This document shows positions 60,763-64,000 of a stretch of DNA of 64,000 nt, in pieces. This DNA is from an uncultured Clostridium sp. GTDB lineage: Bacteria > Bacillota_A > Clostridia > TANB77 > CAG-508. Numbering within the stretch: position 1 is the stretch's first letter; each line of letters opens with the position of its first letter. The DNA lies in assembly GCA_948466265.1 (NCBI GenBank), contig CAOJZU010000004.1:1-64000 (forward strand), read 5' to 3'. A program made the position numbers and the translations under genes. A model generated the notes under the pieces. The model was given only the letters and a program-made list of their open reading frames with translations. It made no database searches and had not been told where the DNA came from.

Positions 60763-61772
60763 ATGCAAAAATTAGGAAAACAAACTATAAAGTTTGATAC
60801 TCCCCCATCTATTCTTGAAACTGCATCTATTGTGCGGGCCAAAGGAATCTCAGGGACCACTAAGTAAATATTTTGATACTTGCTTAAATGATGAATTTTG
60901 GGGAGAAAAAACTTGGGAAAAGGCTGAAAGTAAAATTATAAAGGAAGCTATAAGTCTTGCTATTAATAAATCTAAAATTCCATCTGAGTCTATAGATTTT
61001 TGTTTTGCAGGAGATCTTCTCAATCAGTGTATTTCTGCAAGCTTTGGTATTCGTAGCTTTTCTATTCCATATTTTGGAATTTTTGGTGCTTGTTCTACTT
61101 TTGTTGAAGGTATGATACTTTCGAGTATTTTAGTTTCTTCAGGTATCGCAACTAATTCCCTTTTTGCAACTTCTAGTCATTTTTGTAGTGCAGAAAAACA
61201 ATTTAGGTTTCCTCTAGAACTTGGAAATCAGAGACCTCCTACCTCACAGTGGACTGTTACAGGTGGAGCTGCTTCAATTGTTTCTTCTAATGGAAATGGG
61301 CCATATATAACTCATGCAACTCCTCGGAAGAATCGTTGATATGGGAATAAAAGATGCAAATAACATGGGAGCTGCTATGGCACCTGCTGCTGTAGATACA
61401 ATCGTTTCCCATTTTAAAGACACTGGAAGAAAACCAAGTTATTATGACGCAATAATCACTGGTGACCTTGGTCATATTGGCAAGGATATTGTTTCAGACA
61501 TGATGCTAACTTATGGATATAATGTTAAACCAAATTATAATGATTGTGGAGTTCTTATTTTCGATAAAGAAGCTCAAGATACTCATTCTGGCGGTAGTGG
61601 TTGTGCATGCTGTGGTACTGTTTTTTCTGGATATTTATTTAATGAACTTAAGAATAAAAAATATAATAAGATTTTACTTGTTGCAACTGGTGCTCTTATG
61701 AATTCTACTTCATCTCAGCAAGGTGAAAGTATTCCAGGTATTGCTCATGCTGTTGCAATTGAGAATATGTGA
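60763..61772 (+). CDS. spoVAD: Stage V sporulation protein AD (two CGG shift codons)
   Basis: DPA-binding, thiolase-fold protein, 335 aa corrected. CGG shift codons are at 60835-60837 (Gly25 in ASIVGPKESQGPL) and 61325-61327 (Gly188 in HATPGRIVDMGIKDAN). Conserved GACSTFVEGM, QWTVTGGAAS, NMGAAMAPAA and GGSGCACCGTVF are all present. The start at 60763 follows GAAAGGAG. Cotranscribed with spoVAC and spoVAE. Confidence 0.95.
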
Positions 61773-61790
61773 AAGGAATGATTTAAAACT

Positions 61791-62184
61791 ATGGATATGT
61801 TTTTTGCTAGTTTAGAGCTTATGGATTATGTTTGGTGTTTTATCGTTCGGTGGTATTATTTGCGTTATTGCTCAGGTTTTAATTGATAAAACTAAGATAA
61901 CTCCCGCAAGAATTCTTGTACTTTTTGTAACTCTTCGGTGCTGTGCTTCGGAGGGCTTGGAATATATGATTATATTATAAATTTTGCAGGTGCTGGTGCA
62001 ACAGTTCCTATCCTTCGGATTTGGTGCAAATTTAGCAAAAGGTGCTATAAAAGGTGTTAGAGAATTTGGTCTACTCCGGTGCTTTTACTGGTGGTATTAA
62101 GGCAGCTGCACGGACGGAATTTCTGCTGCTGTGTTCTTTGGATATATTGCTTCTCTTGTTGCTAAGCCTAAAATGAAGAAATAA
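61791..62184 (+). CDS. spoVAE: Stage V sporulation protein AE (seven CGG shift codons)
   Basis: Small membrane protein of the SpoVA DPA channel, 128 aa corrected. Seven CGG shift codons: 61848, 61936, 61949, 62016, 62077, 62111 and 62115 (first base of each), giving Gly20, 49, 53, 75, 95, 106 and 107. The last two are consecutive codons. Seven of its 19 glycines carry the extra C. After correction it reads WCFIVGGIICVIAQVLID, then GAVLGGLGIYDYIINFAG, ILGFGANLAKGAIKG and LLGAFTGGIKAA. Literal reading gives no ORF longer than a few dozen codons. Confidence 0.95.
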
Positions 62185-62198
62185 AATTTCCGTTTTTG

Positions 62199-62227
62199 TT
62201 GCATAGTTTATGTAAATATGATATAAT
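62199..62227 (+). promoter_or_regulatory. Promoter of the 62287 gene with TTTATGTAA spacer box
   Basis: TTGCAT, a 17-bp spacer containing TTTATGTAAATATGA, then TATAAT. Confidence 0.75.
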
Positions 62228-62231
62228 TTCG

Positions 62232-62263
62232 TGCATAAGCCGAATTTGGCTTATGCATAATTT
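62232..62263 (+). promoter_or_regulatory. Attenuator-like hairpin in the 62287 leader
   Basis: TGCATAAGCC and its perfect complement flank GAATTT and are followed by TAATTTTT. It sits between the promoter and the ribosome binding site, so it could terminate most transcripts before the gene. Confidence 0.5.
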
Positions 62264-62286
62264 TTCCATTTTAAGGAGGACACTAT

Positions 62287-63318
62287 ATGAACAAAAATTG
62301 TAGCAGTAATGTGGATACTGTTGTATCTCATCGGTTATTAGATGACTTATATTCGTTATCTAATACTATGGAGAACTTCAAATCAATGAATCTTGATTTC
62401 ATTGATTTAGGTTTCGTCAAATGGAATAATGAAGGTTCTATCGATAAATTACTTTCCTTATGCTATTTACTCGAAATCAAATCTGAAGTTTTACTTGATT
62501 TACAGCGGTTATTAAGCAGTGTACCAATGATACGCAATGTCCTGAATGATGATGAATTGATGTGCTTAAAATTTATCAATGATTTCGGAGTTGTTCAGTT
62601 CATTGGGGAAGCAGATGCGGATTGTTTTGATAAGCTTTTGTCTTTTTTTAAAGTGATTGAGTTTAAATGTTCTGTTTTATTCTCGCATTATATTCCCATG
62701 CAGTTAGATTATTATCACCATTTTAATAAGCAAAAGTATGTAAAAAGAAGGGCTCTAGAGGCAAGAACTCGTACACGTATGGTTCAGCTGGGAAGCGCTG
62801 CTGTTTATTCAAAAGATTTAGAAGATTCAGATGATGGCAGCTTGCTGCGAGGCAAATTGGTGCGGAGTGAAGGTATTGCTCATAAGAAATGTACCAAAAA
62901 AATCTGTGAAGCCAATAAAACACCTTGGACTAAATCTAAGTTTGAAGCTGCGCATAAGATTGTTAAGCGCACTAGACATCTGATCCGGCTTGCTGAAGTA
63001 TATAAGGATTATACCATTCTTTACAGAGGTAGATATTTTAAGGATACCAGCAAGGACATTCAGCTTCCTGATGTTTTGGCGAATACCAAGGATACTGCAG
63101 CTGCAAAAGGAAAGAAGAATGTATACTTTGTACGGCTTCCTGAAGAGTGTGCAGGATATGAACATCGTTGCAGCGGGCAGTATGTCAAAGTTTATAATGG
63201 TGATGTACTTGAAGATGCAGATACTGAAGAAGCATTGTATCCGAGTAAAAAAGGAGATATTCCTATGAGTATTCGGAGAAATAGGCATAACGCAAATATC
63301 CATCCTTTAGGCAGGTAG
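62287..63318 (+). CDS. Accessory protein of unknown function, 343 aa
   Basis: Not recognised. Leu-rich helical N-terminal half, then a very basic middle (KRRALEARTRTR, HKKCTKKIC, HKIVKRTRHLIRL) suggesting nucleic-acid contact, which is inference. The start follows AAGGAGG. It contains six in-frame CGG codons (62332, 62506, 62863, 62986, 63133, 63274) that must be Arg. No CGG shift sites. Its codon use is the strongest contrast to the adjacent spoVAE gene, which has seven shift sites. Confidence 0.7.
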   Translation: MNKNCSSNVDTVVSHRLLDDLYSLSNTMENFKSMNLDFIDLGFVKWNNEGSIDKLLSLCYLLEIKSEVLLDLQRLLSSVPMIRNVLNDDELMCLKFINDFGVVQFIGEADADCFDKLLSFFKVIEFKCSVLFSHYIPMQLDYYHHFNKQKYVKRRALEARTRTRMVQLGSAAVYSKDLEDSDDGSLLRGKLVRSEGIAHKKCTKKICEANKTPWTKSKFEAAHKIVKRTRHLIRLAEVYKDYTILYRGRYFKDTSKDIQLPDVLANTKDTAAAKGKKNVYFVRLPEECAGYEHRCSGQYVKVYNGDVLEDADTEEALYPSKKGDIPMSIRRNRHNANIHPLGR

Positions 63319-63460
63319 AATATTGTAACAAATAATATGCCTACTATTTCTTCTTGTGAGGTATCTTTAACCCCTATTATTTCTACTTCAGGTCGTTCTT
63401 ACGGATTCCTTTAATTATTTATGGAAAAAAATAAGACTTATTTGTATATGGTCTTAAACG

Positions 63461-63499
63461 CAAAGAGCTCAGTGATTTTTCACTGGGTTCTTTGTTTTA
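63461..63499 (+). terminator. Hairpin terminator downstream of the 62287 gene
   Basis: CAAAGAGCTCAGTGA / TCACTGGGTTCTTTG with a four-T loop, followed by TTTTAT. Confidence 0.75.
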
Positions 63500-63537
63500 T
63501 AAAATTATTGAAATATTATATACATACTTTAATATTG

Positions 63538-63566
63538 TTGCATATTTTACGTAAGTGTGGTATAAT
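63538..63566 (+). promoter_or_regulatory. Promoter of the 63646 gene with TTTACGTAA spacer box
   Basis: TTGCAT, a 17-bp spacer with TTTTACGTAAGTGTGG, then TATAAT. The box here is the perfect palindrome TTACGTAA. Confidence 0.75.
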
Positions 63567-63645
63567 TGTTTTATGAAAACTTAACATAGTTTCAGATTTG
63601 TTTGTTAGTTACTTTTTATACACCAATTTCAAAGGAGGACAAGTC

Positions 63646-63804
63646 ATGGAAGATCAGACAAATTTTGTACTTAATGTAGAATATGCGTACAGCAGCATTG
63701 CTGAATGGATTGATTTAGAGAGGCTTGGCCTCCTAATCATTGCTGAAGCTATTCGTATGCTTCAGGAAAGAAATTATCTTCCTGATGTATCAGGCGTATT
63801 TTAA
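63646..63804 (+). CDS. Accessory small protein, 52 aa
   Basis: MEDQTNFVLNVEYAYSSIAEW followed by an amphipathic helix (LERLGLLIIAEAIRMLQERN). Ribosome binding site AAAGGAGG. No recognised family. It has its own promoter and terminator and belongs to the accessory class by promoter and codon use (CGT, GGC). No CGG. Confidence 0.6.
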   Translation: MEDQTNFVLNVEYAYSSIAEWIDLERLGLLIIAEAIRMLQERNYLPDVSGVF

Positions 63805-63837
63805 GCCACTTTCTTCTAAAAAAAGTAATTTAAGAAA

Positions 63838-63870
63838 AGACGCTTCCTTCTTTTTGGAAGCGTCTCTTCT
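63838..63870. terminator. Terminator between convergent genes
   Basis: AGACGCTTCC / GGAAGCGTCT hairpin followed on the plus strand by CTTCTTTT. Confidence 0.85.
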
Positions 63871-63889
63871 TTTAATTATTTTCTAATAT

Positions 63890-64000
63890 TTAACTTCTTG
63901 ATTCTACAAGAATTTTAATTCCAGTCCTATCTTCTCCTTCTACTTCAACCTCCGCAAAAGCTGGTACACATACTAGGTCCACTCCTGCTGGTGCAACGAA
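63890..64000 (-). CDS. C-terminal fragment of an unrecognised protein
   Basis: The last 36 codons of a gene entering from the right edge: FVAPAGVDLVCVPAFAEVE and GIKILVESRS before the stop. Core-type AT-rich codons. Too short to assign. Confidence 0.6.
   Translation of the reverse strand, partial: FVAPAGVDLVCVPAFAEVEVEGEDRTGIKILVESRS

Noticed and set aside
210..62117. Mass pseudogenisation or a decaying genome as the cause of the broken frames
   Set aside because: All breaks are the same single-base event in the same codon phase, motifs and lengths are fully restored, and essential genes with no other copy in view are affected. Random decay would include other indels and stop codons.
210..62117. 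Simple reassignment of CGG to another amino acid
   Set aside because: Reassignment without a frame change would leave the downstream sequence out of frame. Every site needs a +1 shift to restore the protein.
210..62117. Editing of the mRNA that deletes the C
   Set aside because: Not excluded, but no flanking guide-like or structural element is shared between sites, and decoding at CGG explains the absence of CGG-Arg in core genes without extra assumptions. cDNA sequencing would decide.
1..64000. Specialised tRNA or release-factor gene that would explain the decoding
   Set aside because: I found no tRNA gene on either strand of this window, so the factor responsible must be looked for elsewhere in the genome.

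Overview
This window is from a low-GC, spore-forming bacterium of the Clostridia (Bacillota). Evidence for this is the AT-rich coding sequence with AGA-dominated arginine, the ffh-rpsP-rimM-trmD-rplS and infC-rpmI-rplT operons, and sporulation genes (spoVAC/AD/AE, yabG, yunB, a SipL-like gene, veg, remA). Most core genes lie on the minus strand. I see no tRNA, rRNA, CRISPR array or intact transposase.

The main observation is in the reading of the core genes. 31 of them appear broken by +1 frameshifts, and every break has the same form: an extra C directly 5' of an in-frame glycine codon GGN, so the zero-frame codon is CGG. Skipping that C restores the expected protein each time. I locate 70 such sites plus one prediction. 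After removing one base per site, all 31 gene lengths are multiples of three, and family-typical lengths return (UvrA 940 aa with 8 sites, Ffh 450 aa with 3, FtsE 228 aa with 1). I find no in-frame CGG read as arginine in any core-type gene. The simplest reading is that CGG is not decoded as Arg in this organism, and that CGG+N is read as one glycine by +1 frameshifting or four-base decoding. Below, a 'CGG shift codon' is such a site, and all core CDS coordinates are given across the shifts.

Layout: 1-8315 truA (partial), gltX, RNase J, ctpA, an EnvC/PcsB-like M23 hydrolase and ftsEX. 8541-10985 a D,D-peptidase and an AMP-forming acyl ligase. 12203-20094 ileS, clpX, clpP, tig, gmk, rpoZ, remA. 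20188-21519 the infC operon. 22039-30344 rarA, a toxin-antitoxin pair, ruvA, trmL and transporters. 30431-38206 valS, an L,D-transpeptidase and uvrA. 42740-45613 a two-component system. 45759-49841 the ffh operon. 50010-54476 yunB, sipL, sortase B and a surface protein. 55276-58161 a SIR2-domain defence-type gene beside a decayed ATPase gene. 58536-62184 veg, yabG, dodecin and the spoVA genes.

Interspersed is a second class of gene (11291, 22345, 34742, the 38434-42462 cluster, 62287, 63646) with different codon use. These genes carry no shift sites, and several use CGG as ordinary arginine (11 codons in 5 genes). Several share a promoter whose 17-bp spacer contains TTTAYGTAA. They look acquired. 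Their in-frame CGG codons directly conflict with obligate frameshifting at CGG, which makes them the natural test of the hypothesis. The 38434-42462 cluster pairs a radical SAM/SPASM enzyme with a membrane protein that has a cysteine-rich tail.
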